DNA of 64,000 nt. Origin: Kocuria tytonis (GTDB lineage: Bacteria > Actinomycetota > Actinomycetes > Actinomycetales > Micrococcaceae). A model generated the notes under the pieces. It saw only the letters and a program-made list of their open reading frames with translations. It was not told the origin of the DNA and searched no databases. Below are positions 27,166-35,170 of this stretch, one piece after another. Every line of letters starts with the position of its first letter. Positions within the stretch are counted from its first letter, which is position 1. The stretch covers positions 124,001 to 188,000 of the forward strand of contig NZ_PNJG02000003.1 of assembly GCF_003226895.2 (NCBI RefSeq). Reading direction: 5' to 3'. Both the position numbers and the translations under genes were made by a program.

Positions 27166-27744
27166 TTGAACACCATGGTTGAGCGAGTCAGTGCTCTCTG
27201 GCACCTGTTCGTCAAGGAACTGATGAAGTTCGGGCTGGTGGGCGCGGCGGCGTGGGTCTTGAACGCCGGCCTGGTGTGGCTTCTCATGCACACGGAGTTC
27301 TTCGCCACGAGCCACATCAAAGCCAAGTTCGTGGCGACGATCGTGGCCATCGCGTTCTCGTGGGTGGCCAACAGGTTGTGGACCTTCCGGGACAAGAGGC
27401 AGGAGGACAAGCGGAAGGAGGCCATTCAGTTCGCCATCGCCAATGCCATCGGCCTGGCCATCGAAATGGGATGCCTCGGCGTCAGCATCTACGTCCTCCA
27501 CCTCACCTCGCCCACGGCCTCCTTCATCTCCGGCACGATCATCGGCACCGTCCTGGGCACCGTGTTCCGGTACTTCGCCTACCGGTTCTGGGTGTTCAGC
27601 ACCAAGCTGGACGAGGACCCGGACTTCGCCGACAGCCCCGACCAGGAGTTCGCGTTCATCACCGGCCAGATCCCGGTGGTGCACCCGCACACCGGGCACG
27701 GCACGGCCGCCGAGCCCGACGACGACGTCCGCCGCGCCTCCTGA
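27166..27744 (+). CDS. GtrA-family polyprenyl-linked sugar flippase-like protein
   Basis: 192 residues with four membrane helices (about 18-38, 50-66, 90-110, 118-138) and the family segment LMKFGLVGAAAWVLNAGLVWLL. It ends in an acidic cytosolic tail. GtrA proteins are involved in moving undecaprenyl-phosphate sugars across the membrane in envelope polymer glycosylation. Start is uncertain: TTG at 27166 has GTGAG 9 nt upstream, while the ATG at 27175 (MVERVS) lacks a Shine-Dalgarno. Neighbouring LCP and FemX-like genes fit a cell-wall role. Confidence 0.85.
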   Translation: MNTMVERVSALWHLFVKELMKFGLVGAAAWVLNAGLVWLLMHTEFFATSHIKAKFVATIVAIAFSWVANRLWTFRDKRQEDKRKEAIQFAIANAIGLAIEMGCLGVSIYVLHLTSPTASFISGTIIGTVLGTVFRYFAYRFWVFSTKLDEDPDFADSPDQEFAFITGQIPVVHPHTGHGTAAEPDDDVRRAS

Positions 27745-27807
27745 GATCGTGCCGCCCCCGCTCCGGGCGCGCTCGCAGGAGCGTGCCGGGAAGGTGGTCG
27801 AACGCGG

Positions 27808-27836
27808 CCCCGGTCCCCGTTGCCTGAGCACCGGGG
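27808..27836. terminator. Possible bidirectional terminator
   Basis: CCCCGGT/ACCGGGG separated by 15 nt, in the 116-bp gap between convergent gtrA-like and TIGR03089 genes. Confidence 0.4.
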
Positions 27837-27860
27837 AGGTCTGCGGAACCACCGGGGACG

Positions 27861-28568
27861 TCAGAACGCGGCGGCGCGCTCCTGGGCGAGCACGTCCGCG
27901 GTGGCGTCCTCGGGCCGCGCGGTGAAGAGCACCGCGCCGCCGGACACGATCACCCCCAGCAGCCGCAGCAGCTCCGGTTCGCCCCAGCCGTCGGCCAGTG
28001 GCAGGTGCAGGGTTCCGGTGGGATCCGCGGGCACGGCGGCCACGGCCGCGGGCACCAGATCCCCGTGCGGCAGACCGGAGCTCAGCGCCACCTCGGAGGG
28101 CTCCGGGGCCTCGAACCCGGAGTAGACGTCCGGCATGCCCCGGACCTCGTCGCAGAAGTCCACGGCGCCGTCCGGGACGGGCTCGGAGCACGCGAAGGCC
28201 AGCGCGGGATCGGCAACCGTCAGCAGCAGCTGCGCGGCGGCGTCGCGGTCCGGGCGGGTCTCCAGCTGGGCGTGGACCACGGAGTCCGGCTCGGGGTGGT
28301 GCGTGAAGTCCACCCGCGCCCCGACGCGCAGCCCGGCCAGGGCGAGCACCACCAGGCGCCAGTGCGGAACCGGGGAGACGGTGACCGTGTCCCCGGCCGC
28401 GACGTCCAGCTCGTCCACGAGCAGGCCGGCGGACTTCTCGACCCAGTTCACGAGGACCCGGCCGGAGAGCTCCACCCGTTCCGCGCCGTCGCGCCAGATC
28501 AGGGCGGGCGTGGGGCGCTGTGCCACGGCCGCCAGGGCCTGGGCGAGGTCTCTCGGTGTGCGTCCCAC
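27861..28568 (-). CDS. TIGR03089-family protein (AMP-ligase-like fragment fold)
   Basis: 235 residues. Resembles the N-terminal part of acyl-CoA synthetases (PTPALIWRDGAERVELSGRVLVNWVEKSAGLLVDEL) without the AMP-binding core, which defines the actinobacterial TIGR03089 family. Function is unknown. The GTG at 28568 has an excellent AAGGAG 8 nt upstream; the frame continues far upstream but that extension lacks any start signal. It is divergent from whiB. Usually found beside LCP/WhiB/DUF3499 genes, as here. Confidence 0.8.
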   Translation of the reverse strand: MGRTPRDLAQALAAVAQRPTPALIWRDGAERVELSGRVLVNWVEKSAGLLVDELDVAAGDTVTVSPVPHWRLVVLALAGLRVGARVDFTHHPEPDSVVHAQLETRPDRDAAAQLLLTVADPALAFACSEPVPDGAVDFCDEVRGMPDVYSGFEAPEPSEVALSSGLPHGDLVPAAVAAVPADPTGTLHLPLADGWGEPELLRLLGVIVSGGAVLFTARPEDATADVLAQERAAAF

Positions 28569-28639
28569 GCGGAAACTCCTTAGGGTAAGTGACGGGCCCG
28601 CGGGTTCCCGGACGGCGCGCCGGGGAACCCGGGAAGCCC

Positions 28640-28645
28640 AGGATA
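28640..28645 (-). promoter_or_regulatory. Possible -10 of TIGR03089 gene
   Basis: TATCCT on the minus strand, leader about 65 nt. It lies next to the divergent whiB promoter. Confidence 0.4.
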
Positions 28646-28651
28646 CTCGGC

Positions 28652-28681
28652 TTGACTCGCTAGGACTTACACGCATGTAAT
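28652..28681 (+). promoter_or_regulatory. whiB promoter with embedded inverted repeat
   Basis: TTGACT (28652-28657), 18 nt, TGTAAT (28676-28681). The inverted repeat TTACA-CGCA-TGTAA (28667-28680) overlaps the -10 and could be an operator. Confidence 0.55.
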
Positions 28682-28799
28682 TAAGGGGTCCACCCGGCAG
28701 ACGGCGTGTGAGCCCCTCGCGGGGTGCGCCTTCCCGGCCGGGGCAACCGGGCTGGTTGAGGGCACCGAGACAGCGAACGCGTGGGACGGAAGGACTGAC

Positions 28800-29369
28800 A
28801 TGGGAGAGGCCGCACGCCGCCGGATCGACGGTCGCGAGGACTCCGAGCCCGATGCGAGCGGGGGAGCCGTTCCCGTGGACTGGTTCGTGGATCCCGTGGA
28901 CCAGGCCCGCGGCGGCGCCGGGGTGACCACCCTGGACGATCTGGCCTCCGCCTTCCTGGCAGCCCACCCCGAGGTCGCGGGAGACGTCCTGCTGCGCTCC
29001 GACCGGAAGAAGCCGCGCGAACCGCAACCCCCCGCCCACACCCCCCAGGACCTCACGGACATGGAGGTCCACGACGTCCAGAGCGTGGACGCCTCCGTGT
29101 GGCAGGCCGTGGCCGGGGCGTACTCGGTGAGCGAGGGGGACGTCGAGGGCGAGCTCGCGTGGCAGACGGACGCCCTGTGCGCCCAGACGGACCCCGAGGC
29201 GTTCTTCCCCGAGAAGGGCGGCTCCACCCGCGACGCCAAGCGCGTGTGCGAGGCGTGCCCCGTGAGCGGGCAGTGCCTGGACTACGCCATGACCAACGAC
29301 GAGAAGTTCGGGATCTGGGGCGGGCTCTCCGAACGCGAGCGGCGCAGGCTGCGCCGCCGGGGGCACTGA
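28800..29369 (+). CDS. WhiB-family iron-sulfur transcription regulator with long N-terminal extension
   Basis: 189 residues. The C-terminal half is a complete Wbl domain: Cys127, Cys150, Cys153 and Cys159 for a 4Fe-4S cluster, the turn GIWGG (171-175), and the basic tail RERRRLRRRGH. It is closest in style to WhiB/WhmD (WhiB2), which binds the primary sigma factor and controls division/septation genes. The first about 100 residues are an acidic, mostly disordered extension. The ATG at 28800 follows GGAAGGACTGAC, a good Shine-Dalgarno; an internal ATG at 29061 would give a standard-length protein. It is followed 5 bp later by the DUF3499 gene. Confidence 0.88.
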   Translation: MGEAARRRIDGREDSEPDASGGAVPVDWFVDPVDQARGGAGVTTLDDLASAFLAAHPEVAGDVLLRSDRKKPREPQPPAHTPQDLTDMEVHDVQSVDASVWQAVAGAYSVSEGDVEGELAWQTDALCAQTDPEAFFPEKGGSTRDAKRVCEACPVSGQCLDYAMTNDEKFGIWGGLSERERRRLRRRGH

Positions 29370-29374
29370 CCCCG

Positions 29375-29989
29375 GTGCGGGATCCCGGAGCTCCCCGCCG
29401 CGCCTGCTCCAAGCAGACGTGCAACAGGGACGCGGTCTGCACGCTCACCTACGTCTACTCCGACTCCACCGCGGTGATCGGGGCGCTGTCCGCGCGGCGT
29501 GAGCCCCACGCCTACGACCTCTGCCCCGTTCACGCGGACACGCTCACGGCTCCCCGCGGCTGGCGCGTGGTGCGGCTGGAGTCCGCCGACGGGTGGGACC
29601 GCGACGACCTCCCCGACGCGGTCCGCGCCGTGCCCCAGGACGACGGGTCGGCGCCGTCCCGCACCCCGGGTCACGGGGCCTCCCTCGCCGCGTCACGTCC
29701 CGGGGCCGGGGACCACGAGGGGCGCCGGTTCCTGCGCGACGTCTCCTACCGCCCGCCCGCGGACGGCGCCCCGGGTGCCGAGGACACGTCCCGCGAGGCG
29801 TCCGAGGACCCCGCTCGCCGGGGATTCGTGGCGGAGGACTCCGTGGCCCACACGGTTCCGGCGGGCGGCGCCGACGGGTATTCTGAACCGACGCGCTCAA
29901 TTGCGAACGCAAATCAGCATCCGGTTCCGACCCACACCTCCGTCCCACTGCCCGCAGCCCTGCGCACCCCGCACTGGCGGCGCCCGTAG
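29375..29989 (+). CDS. DUF3499 family protein
   Basis: 204 residues. The conserved part is the first about 70 residues: RRACSKQTCNRDAVCTLTYVYSDSTAVIG and AYDLCPVHADTLTAPRGWRV, where the Cys/His set looks like a metal-binding ribbon. The remainder is Pro/Gly/Asp-rich and variable. Function unknown. GTG start only 5 bp past the whiB stop, so they form an operon, which is the standard actinobacterial arrangement. Confidence 0.85.
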   Translation: MRDPGAPRRACSKQTCNRDAVCTLTYVYSDSTAVIGALSARREPHAYDLCPVHADTLTAPRGWRVVRLESADGWDRDDLPDAVRAVPQDDGSAPSRTPGHGASLAASRPGAGDHEGRRFLRDVSYRPPADGAPGAEDTSREASEDPARRGFVAEDSVAHTVPAGGADGYSEPTRSIANANQHPVPTHTSVPLPAALRTPHWRRP

Positions 29990-30041
29990 GCCACGGGACA
30001 GGCGCGGGCGGGTGGTCGCATCCCCCCACTGTGAGGTTCCC

Positions 30042-31352
30042 ATGACGTCTTCGCCGCTCCGCCCCCGGGCGATCCCCTCCCGTGTGCCGTCCGCCGCCCG
30101 GAACTCGTGCCGCCCCGTGGTGACGGGGTCACGCCGCGGGCGCACCGTGCTGGCCTCCGTGGGCCTGGTGGCCGTCCTGGGCCTCACCGCGTGCGGTGCG
30201 GGCGGCGGGAACGACGACGCCGCGTCGTCGGGCGCCTCGGGTTCCGGCACCGCCGGGGCGCAGCAGGACCGCCCGAACCCCGATGCCACGCCCACCGTGA
30301 AGGTGGCACCCGCCGCGGACGCCGGGATGGTGAACCCGGCCGACCCCGTGGTCGTGAGTACGGATGCCGGCGAGCTCGCGGACGTCAGCGTCACGGCCAC
30401 CGGTTCCGGGACGCGGGCCGAGGGGGCGCTGAACGAGGACCGCACCGAGTGGCGCTCGTCCGCCCCGCTGGAGTTCGGCGAGACCTACACCGTGGCGTAC
30501 ACCGCCCGCAACGGGAGCCACACCACCGCGGACCGCACCGCGTTCAGCACCGTGGACGCCGCCCACGAGGCGGACGTGAGCTTCGACGTCAAGGACGGCC
30601 AGACCTACGGCGTGTGGCAGGTGGTGGAGCTGACCTTCTCCGAGCCCGTGACCGAGAAGGACGCCGTGGAGAAGGCCGTCACCGTGGACGGCGCCCACGA
30701 GAAGGGCCGGTTCCGGTGGTACTCGGACAGGAAGCTGCGCTTCCGCCCGGAGAAGCCCTGGGCCCCGAACTCCACCGTGAAGGTCAGCGCGAACATCCTG
30801 GGCACGGACCTGGGCAACGGGATGATCGGCAACGGCAACAAAACCGTGAGCTTCAAGACCGGCGCGGAGCAGCGGGCCTACGTGGACAACGACACCAAGA
30901 CGCTCGTGGCCTACGTGAACGGCAAGAAGACGGGGAGCTGGCCCGTGACGCTGGGCAACCCCGAGTGGCCCTCCACCACGGGCAAGAAGGTGATCCTGGA
31001 GCAGGCGGCCTCCTACGAGTTCAAGGCGTCCTCGCTGCACCTGGAGCCCGGGGACCCGCACTACTACCCGCCGTTCGACGCGACCAACGTGTCCCGGCTG
31101 ACGTGGAGCGGGGAGTTCATCCACCAGGCGCTGCCCTCCGCGTGGCCGCTGCTCGGCGTGGCCAACGTGTCCCACGGCTGCGTGGGCATGCCGCCCGAGG
31201 GCGCGGCGTACATTTTCAAGACCTTCCGTCCGGGTGACATGGTGGAGGTGGTCAACACCGACTACCCCCAGGCGAACCCGGACGACGGGTACGGGGACTG
31301 GAACATCCCGTTCGAGCACTACTCGGACGAGGACTGGCACGGAAACTGGTGA
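30042..31352 (+). CDS. L,D-transpeptidase lipoprotein (Ig-like plus YkuD domains)
   Basis: 436 residues. Lipoprotein signal with lipobox LTAC, Cys51 lipidated. After a Gly/Ser/Asp-rich linker there are two Ig-like regions (about 95-260). The YkuD catalytic domain follows, with IHQAL and the nucleophile motif SHGCVGM (Cys380). It makes 3-3 peptidoglycan cross-links outside the membrane. The usual Arg after the HGC motif (HGCVR) is Gly here. ATG preceded by GTGAGGTTCCC. Its stop overlaps the next start (GTGA). Confidence 0.9.
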   Translation: MTSSPLRPRAIPSRVPSAARNSCRPVVTGSRRGRTVLASVGLVAVLGLTACGAGGGNDDAASSGASGSGTAGAQQDRPNPDATPTVKVAPAADAGMVNPADPVVVSTDAGELADVSVTATGSGTRAEGALNEDRTEWRSSAPLEFGETYTVAYTARNGSHTTADRTAFSTVDAAHEADVSFDVKDGQTYGVWQVVELTFSEPVTEKDAVEKAVTVDGAHEKGRFRWYSDRKLRFRPEKPWAPNSTVKVSANILGTDLGNGMIGNGNKTVSFKTGAEQRAYVDNDTKTLVAYVNGKKTGSWPVTLGNPEWPSTTGKKVILEQAASYEFKASSLHLEPGDPHYYPPFDATNVSRLTWSGEFIHQALPSAWPLLGVANVSHGCVGMPPEGAAYIFKTFRPGDMVEVVNTDYPQANPDDGYGDWNIPFEHYSDEDWHGNW

Positions 31353-32080
31353 CACTGCCCGTGAGCTCATCCTCGACGGCCCCCTCCCGACCCCGGCGCA
31401 CGGCGGTGCAGCGCGTGCTGCAGGTGCTGCTGGCCCTCGCACTGCCCGTGCTGCTGCTGGCCCTGGCGGTGCGTCTGGTGGCCACCCCCGCGTTCCTGTG
31501 GCTCGAGTACCACCGCCCGGGATTTCCCGCCGACCACTGGGGGATGGGCCTGGGCGAGCGCATGACGTTCGGCTCCTACGGGCTGGACTACATCATGAAC
31601 CTGGCCCCGCCCGAGTACCTCGCGGGGCTGGTGAGCCCGGAGGGCGGACTGGCGTTCACCCCGGGGGAGGTCTCCCACATGACCGACGTGCAGCACGTCA
31701 TGCTGTGGGGTCTGGGCCTCGCCGGGTGTCTGCTGGTGCTCAGCGCACTGGCCGCCTGGTACCTGCACCGCACCGCACCGGGTGCGGCGGCCGCCGCGTG
31801 GTTCGCGGGCTCCTGGCTCACCGTGGTGCTGCTCGTGGTCGCGGCGGTGGCGGGGCTGCTGGGGTGGGAGCGCTTCTTCGCGGGCTTCCACGCCCTGTTC
31901 TTCAGCTCCGGCACGTGGACGTTCAGCGTCACGGACACCCTGATCCGGCTCTACCCCACGCAGTTCTGGATCGACGCCGCCGTCACGGTGGCCCTCGTGA
32001 CCCTCGTGGGCGCGTTCGCCGTGATGCTGCTCGCCGCGCGCCGCACGCGCCGGGCCCGCGCCCTCAGACCCAGGACGTGA
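31349..32080 (+). CDS. TIGR01906/DUF1461 (Lit-like) integral membrane protein
   Basis: 243 residues with about five membrane helices and extracytoplasmic loops (HMTDVQHVMLWG near 110). The family includes Firmicute Lit, the lipoprotein intramolecular acyltransferase; whether this actinobacterial member has that activity is inference. It starts at a GTG overlapping the L,D-transpeptidase stop, so the two are co-translated. Its 3' end overlaps the convergent mannosyltransferase gene by 17 bp. Confidence 0.8.
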   Translation: MTLPVSSSSTAPSRPRRTAVQRVLQVLLALALPVLLLALAVRLVATPAFLWLEYHRPGFPADHWGMGLGERMTFGSYGLDYIMNLAPPEYLAGLVSPEGGLAFTPGEVSHMTDVQHVMLWGLGLAGCLLVLSALAAWYLHRTAPGAAAAAWFAGSWLTVVLLVVAAVAGLLGWERFFAGFHALFFSSGTWTFSVTDTLIRLYPTQFWIDAAVTVALVTLVGAFAVMLLAARRTRRARALRPRT

Positions 32081-33686
32081 ACCACATCCGCCAGCGCCAG
32101 TGCTCGTACGGGATGGTCTGACCCGTCCACACGGGCCAGAAGAACACGGCCAGCGCCACCACCGCGAGCAGGAACACCACGGTGACGATCCGCCAGCGCC
32201 CGGCCCACGCGCGGGAGACCACCCGCTCGCGGTCCCACGCCGCCGCCGTGCCGGCCGTGCCACCCTGTCGCGGCACCGCGAGCCGCCCGGTCAGCACCCC
32301 CACGGCTCCCGCGACGAGCAGGGCCGTGGCGGGGAAGTAGGACAGCGCGTAGAAGAAGAACATGGTGCGCTCGGGGTAGAGGAACCACGGGAGGTACCCG
32401 GCCGCGTAGACCCCCACGAGCGCGCCGAAGCGCCAGTCCCGCCGCCCGGCCCACAGCCACACCCCGAGCAGCACGGCCGGGATCCCGACCCACCAGATCG
32501 CGGGGTTGCCCAGGTTGAGGATGGCCTGGCTGCAGGCGTCCACGGTGCAGCCGTCCACCCCGTTGCCGGGGGACTCGTAGTGGTAGGACGTGGGACGGGC
32601 CACGACCGGCCACGTGAGCGGACCCGCCATGTAGGTGTGGTGCGCGTCCAGGCCGGTGTGGAACGAGTACGCCGCCACGTGGTACTCCCACAGCGAGCGC
32701 AGGGCCGGGGGCAGCCACTGCGGGCCGTCACCCGGGTTCAGGGCGGCCCAGTTGCGGTCGTAGCCCGTGTCCGTGAGCAGCCACCCGGACCACGTGAGCA
32801 CGTAGCTCACGGCGGCCGTGCCGATGATGGTGAGGAAGCCCCACGGGCCGTCCTTGAGCACGGCGCCCGCGAGCCAGCGGGGCACACCGGCCACCCGTCG
32901 GGCGTTCATGTCCCACAGCACCGCGAGGATCCCCAGGGCGGCGATGCCGAACAGGGCGTTCCACTTCACCGCGGCCGCGGCACCGCACGCGACGCCGGCC
33001 GCGATCCGCCACCACCGCACCCCCAGCCACGGGCCCAGGGGGGAGCCGTCGAACCGGGCGACCAGGCGGCGTCGTCCGTCGTCGCGGTCCAGCAGGACGA
33101 GCACGAGGGCGAGCAGCAGGAAGAACATCAGGAAGATGTCCAGCAGCGCCAGGCGCGACTCCACGAGGTGCAGACCGTCCAGGGCCGTGAGCAGGCCCGC
33201 GATGCTCGCGAGCGTCACGGAGCGGAAGAGCAGCCAGCCGGCCCACCAGACCAGCGCGATGGACAGCGTGCCGATCACGGCGGGGGAGAACCGCCAGCCC
33301 ACCGGGTCCTCGGGCCCGAACAGCCACAGCCCCACCGCGATGAGCCACTTGCCCAGGGGCGGGTGCACCACGAAGGACGGGTGGCTCTCCACGTCCGGGA
33401 TGTTCCCGGAGACGAAGCCGTCGTCCGCACCGGCGGGCCACTGCTGCTCCGTGCCGTGCAGCAGCAGCGAGTAGGAGTCCTTGAGGTAGTAGGTCTCGTC
33501 GAAGACCACGGCGTGCGGGGAGGACAGGCCCACGAAGCGCAGCACCCCGCCCAGCACGGTCACGAGCAGCAGGGGGATCCACCAGTGCCGGGGCAGGCGC
33601 GTGACGGCGGGCAGCAGGAGCTCGCTCAGGGACCGGGAACCCGGGCTCGCCGGGGGGACTGCGGGGGAGGAGACGCTCGAGGACAC
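32064..33686 (-). CDS. pmt: Polyprenol-phosphate-mannose:protein mannosyltransferase (PMT, GT39)
   Basis: 540 residues, about ten membrane helices. The first luminal-loop acidic motif is HAVVFDETYYLKDSYSL (about residues 55-72), and the MIR-less bacterial PMT architecture is complete to the C-terminal YEHWRWRMWFTSWV. It O-mannosylates secreted proteins using polyprenyl-phosphate mannose. The GTG at 33686 is 6 nt after TACGAT (leaderless). It is divergent from rsmI, the conserved actinobacterial pairing (Rv1002c/Rv1003 in M. tuberculosis). Confidence 0.92.
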   Translation of the reverse strand: MSSSVSSPAVPPASPGSRSLSELLLPAVTRLPRHWWIPLLLVTVLGGVLRFVGLSSPHAVVFDETYYLKDSYSLLLHGTEQQWPAGADDGFVSGNIPDVESHPSFVVHPPLGKWLIAVGLWLFGPEDPVGWRFSPAVIGTLSIALVWWAGWLLFRSVTLASIAGLLTALDGLHLVESRLALLDIFLMFFLLLALVLVLLDRDDGRRRLVARFDGSPLGPWLGVRWWRIAAGVACGAAAAVKWNALFGIAALGILAVLWDMNARRVAGVPRWLAGAVLKDGPWGFLTIIGTAAVSYVLTWSGWLLTDTGYDRNWAALNPGDGPQWLPPALRSLWEYHVAAYSFHTGLDAHHTYMAGPLTWPVVARPTSYHYESPGNGVDGCTVDACSQAILNLGNPAIWWVGIPAVLLGVWLWAGRRDWRFGALVGVYAAGYLPWFLYPERTMFFFYALSYFPATALLVAGAVGVLTGRLAVPRQGGTAGTAAAWDRERVVSRAWAGRWRIVTVVFLLAVVALAVFFWPVWTGQTIPYEHWRWRMWFTSWV

Positions 33687-33692
33687 GGACCC

Positions 33693-33698
33693 ATCGTA
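33693..33698 (-). promoter_or_regulatory. -10 hexamer, leaderless promoter of pmt
   Basis: TACGAT, 6-nt spacer GGGTCC, GTG on the minus strand. Confidence 0.55.
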
Positions 33699-33852
33699 GG
33701 GTGCGGCCCGGGGAGGGGCCCGGGAACCGGGGTGCCCCCGGGGAGGTGCCGGTCGGCACCGCACGGGGCCATGTCCCCGGGACCCGCCGGGCGGTGCGAC
33801 GGCGCGCCGGCCGTCGTACCGCGGCCTCCCGCCACCCACGGCGCGGGGTTCG

Positions 33853-33858
33853 TACAGT
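33853..33858 (+). promoter_or_regulatory. -10 hexamer, leaderless promoter of rsmI
   Basis: TACAGT, 6-nt spacer GGACAC, GTG. This fixes the long start of RsmI. Confidence 0.55.
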
Positions 33859-33864
33859 GGACAC

Positions 33865-34932
33865 GTGAGTTCGCAGTCATCGACACCGGCACAGCCCGCC
33901 CGGGAGCAGTCCTGCCACGAGCGGCCCTCCGACGAGCGGCCCTCCGACGAGCGGGACGCGGGGGGGCGCAGCGCGCGCGGGCGGGACCGGCACGGCCGGG
34001 ACCTCCCCGAGCAGGTTCCCCCCGGGCGGGAGCACCACGAGCCGCAGCACCGCGAGGAGGCCGAGCCGCAGCGTCACGGCGGTCCGGGCGGCGGTGCCGT
34101 GGTGGTCGTGGGCACGCCCATTGGCAACCTCTCTGACGCGTCCCAGCGGCTCAGGGACATCCTGGCCACCGCGGACGTCCTGGCCGTGGAGGACACCCGG
34201 ACGCTGCACCGGCTGGCCACCGGGCTCGGGGTGAGCGTGAGCGGGAAGATCCTCACGCACCACGAGCACAACGAGAACCACCGCGCGGGGGAGCTGCTGG
34301 ACGAGGTCCGGCAGGGCCGCACGGTGGCGGTGCTCTCGGACGCGGGCATGCCCACCGTCTCGGACCCGGGCTTCCCACTCGTGCGGGCCGCCGCGGAGGC
34401 GGAACTGCCCGTGACCGTGCTCCCGGGTCCGTCCGCCGTCCTCGCGGCGCTCGCGGTCTCCGGGCTGCCCACGGACCGCTTCACGTTCGAGGGGTTCCTG
34501 CCGCGCAAGTCGGGCGAGCGCGCCGCGCAGCTGGCCACTCTCACGGCCGAGCCGCGCACCATGGTCTTCTACGAGTCCCCGCACCGCCTGGGTGAGATGC
34601 TCACCGCCCTGCGGGACGCCCTGGGCGGGGACCGGCGCGCCGTCGTGTGCCGCGAGCTGACCAAGCTGCACGAGGAGGTGCTGCGCGACGAGCTCGCCGG
34701 CCTCGCCGCGTGGGCCACCGGGAACCAGGTGCGCGGGGAGATCGTGGTGGTGGTCCACGGCGCCGCCCCCGCCCCCGCGCCCGAGCCGGAGGACCTCGTG
34801 GGGGAGGTCGAGGCGCTCGTGGCCTCCCACGAGATCAAGCTCAAGGCCGCCGCACGTCAGATCGCCACCGAGCGCGGGGTCAGCACCCGCCGGCTCTACG
34901 ACGCCGTGATCGCCTCCCGCGCCCACGACTGA
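33865..34932 (+). CDS. rsmI: 16S rRNA (cytidine-1402-2'-O)-methyltransferase
   Basis: 355 residues; methylates C1402 in the ribosomal P site. The tetrapyrrole-methylase fold begins at about residue 78 (VVVVGTPIGNLSDAS) with LAVEDTRTL, LSDAGMPTVSDPG and GPSAVLAALAVSGLP. The first about 76 residues are a charged, repetitive extension (RPSDERPSDERD from a 15-bp DNA repeat at about 33917-33950) not found in most RsmI. Its translation is supported by the leaderless promoter; a start nearer the core has no signal. Divergent from pmt. Confidence 0.92.
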   Translation: MSSQSSTPAQPAREQSCHERPSDERPSDERDAGGRSARGRDRHGRDLPEQVPPGREHHEPQHREEAEPQRHGGPGGGAVVVVGTPIGNLSDASQRLRDILATADVLAVEDTRTLHRLATGLGVSVSGKILTHHEHNENHRAGELLDEVRQGRTVAVLSDAGMPTVSDPGFPLVRAAAEAELPVTVLPGPSAVLAALAVSGLPTDRFTFEGFLPRKSGERAAQLATLTAEPRTMVFYESPHRLGEMLTALRDALGGDRRAVVCRELTKLHEEVLRDELAGLAAWATGNQVRGEIVVVVHGAAPAPAPEPEDLVGEVEALVASHEIKLKAAARQIATERGVSTRRLYDAVIASRAHD

Positions 34933-35170
34933 GTCCTCGCGCCCGGGGTGCTCGCCCCCGCACCGGGAACGGACCCTGCTCACCCGGGACGGAAGTCTGC
35001 GCGCGCCGGACGGGACCCCGTGCTCCGGACCGGGCCTCGCACCCGGGACGGCCCCGCACCTGTCGGGGTCCCGCATGCGGAGCCGGCACCGCCCGCCGCC
35101 CGCCGCCCGCGCGAGGGGAGCCGGCACCGCCCGCCGCCCCCGGGAGGGGAGCGGGCATCGTCGTCGTGGC
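34933..35170. repeat. Repeat-containing convergent intergenic region
   Basis: A 23-mer GGAGCCGGCACCGCCCGCCGCCC-type element (first 20 bases shared) occurs at 35079-35101 and 35117-35139, period 38. GGGACCCCG (35012-35020) and CGGGGTCCC (35064-35072) form a distant inverted repeat that could terminate rsmI. No gene is seen. Confidence 0.5.

Noticed and set aside
29061-29369. Internal ATG as WhiB start giving a standard-size protein
   Set aside because: No better ribosome binding site than the distal ATG with GGAAGGA; kept only as an alternative.
31349-32080. Frameshift between the L,D-transpeptidase and the Lit-like gene
   Set aside because: Both proteins are complete; the 4-bp GTGA overlap is ordinary translational coupling.
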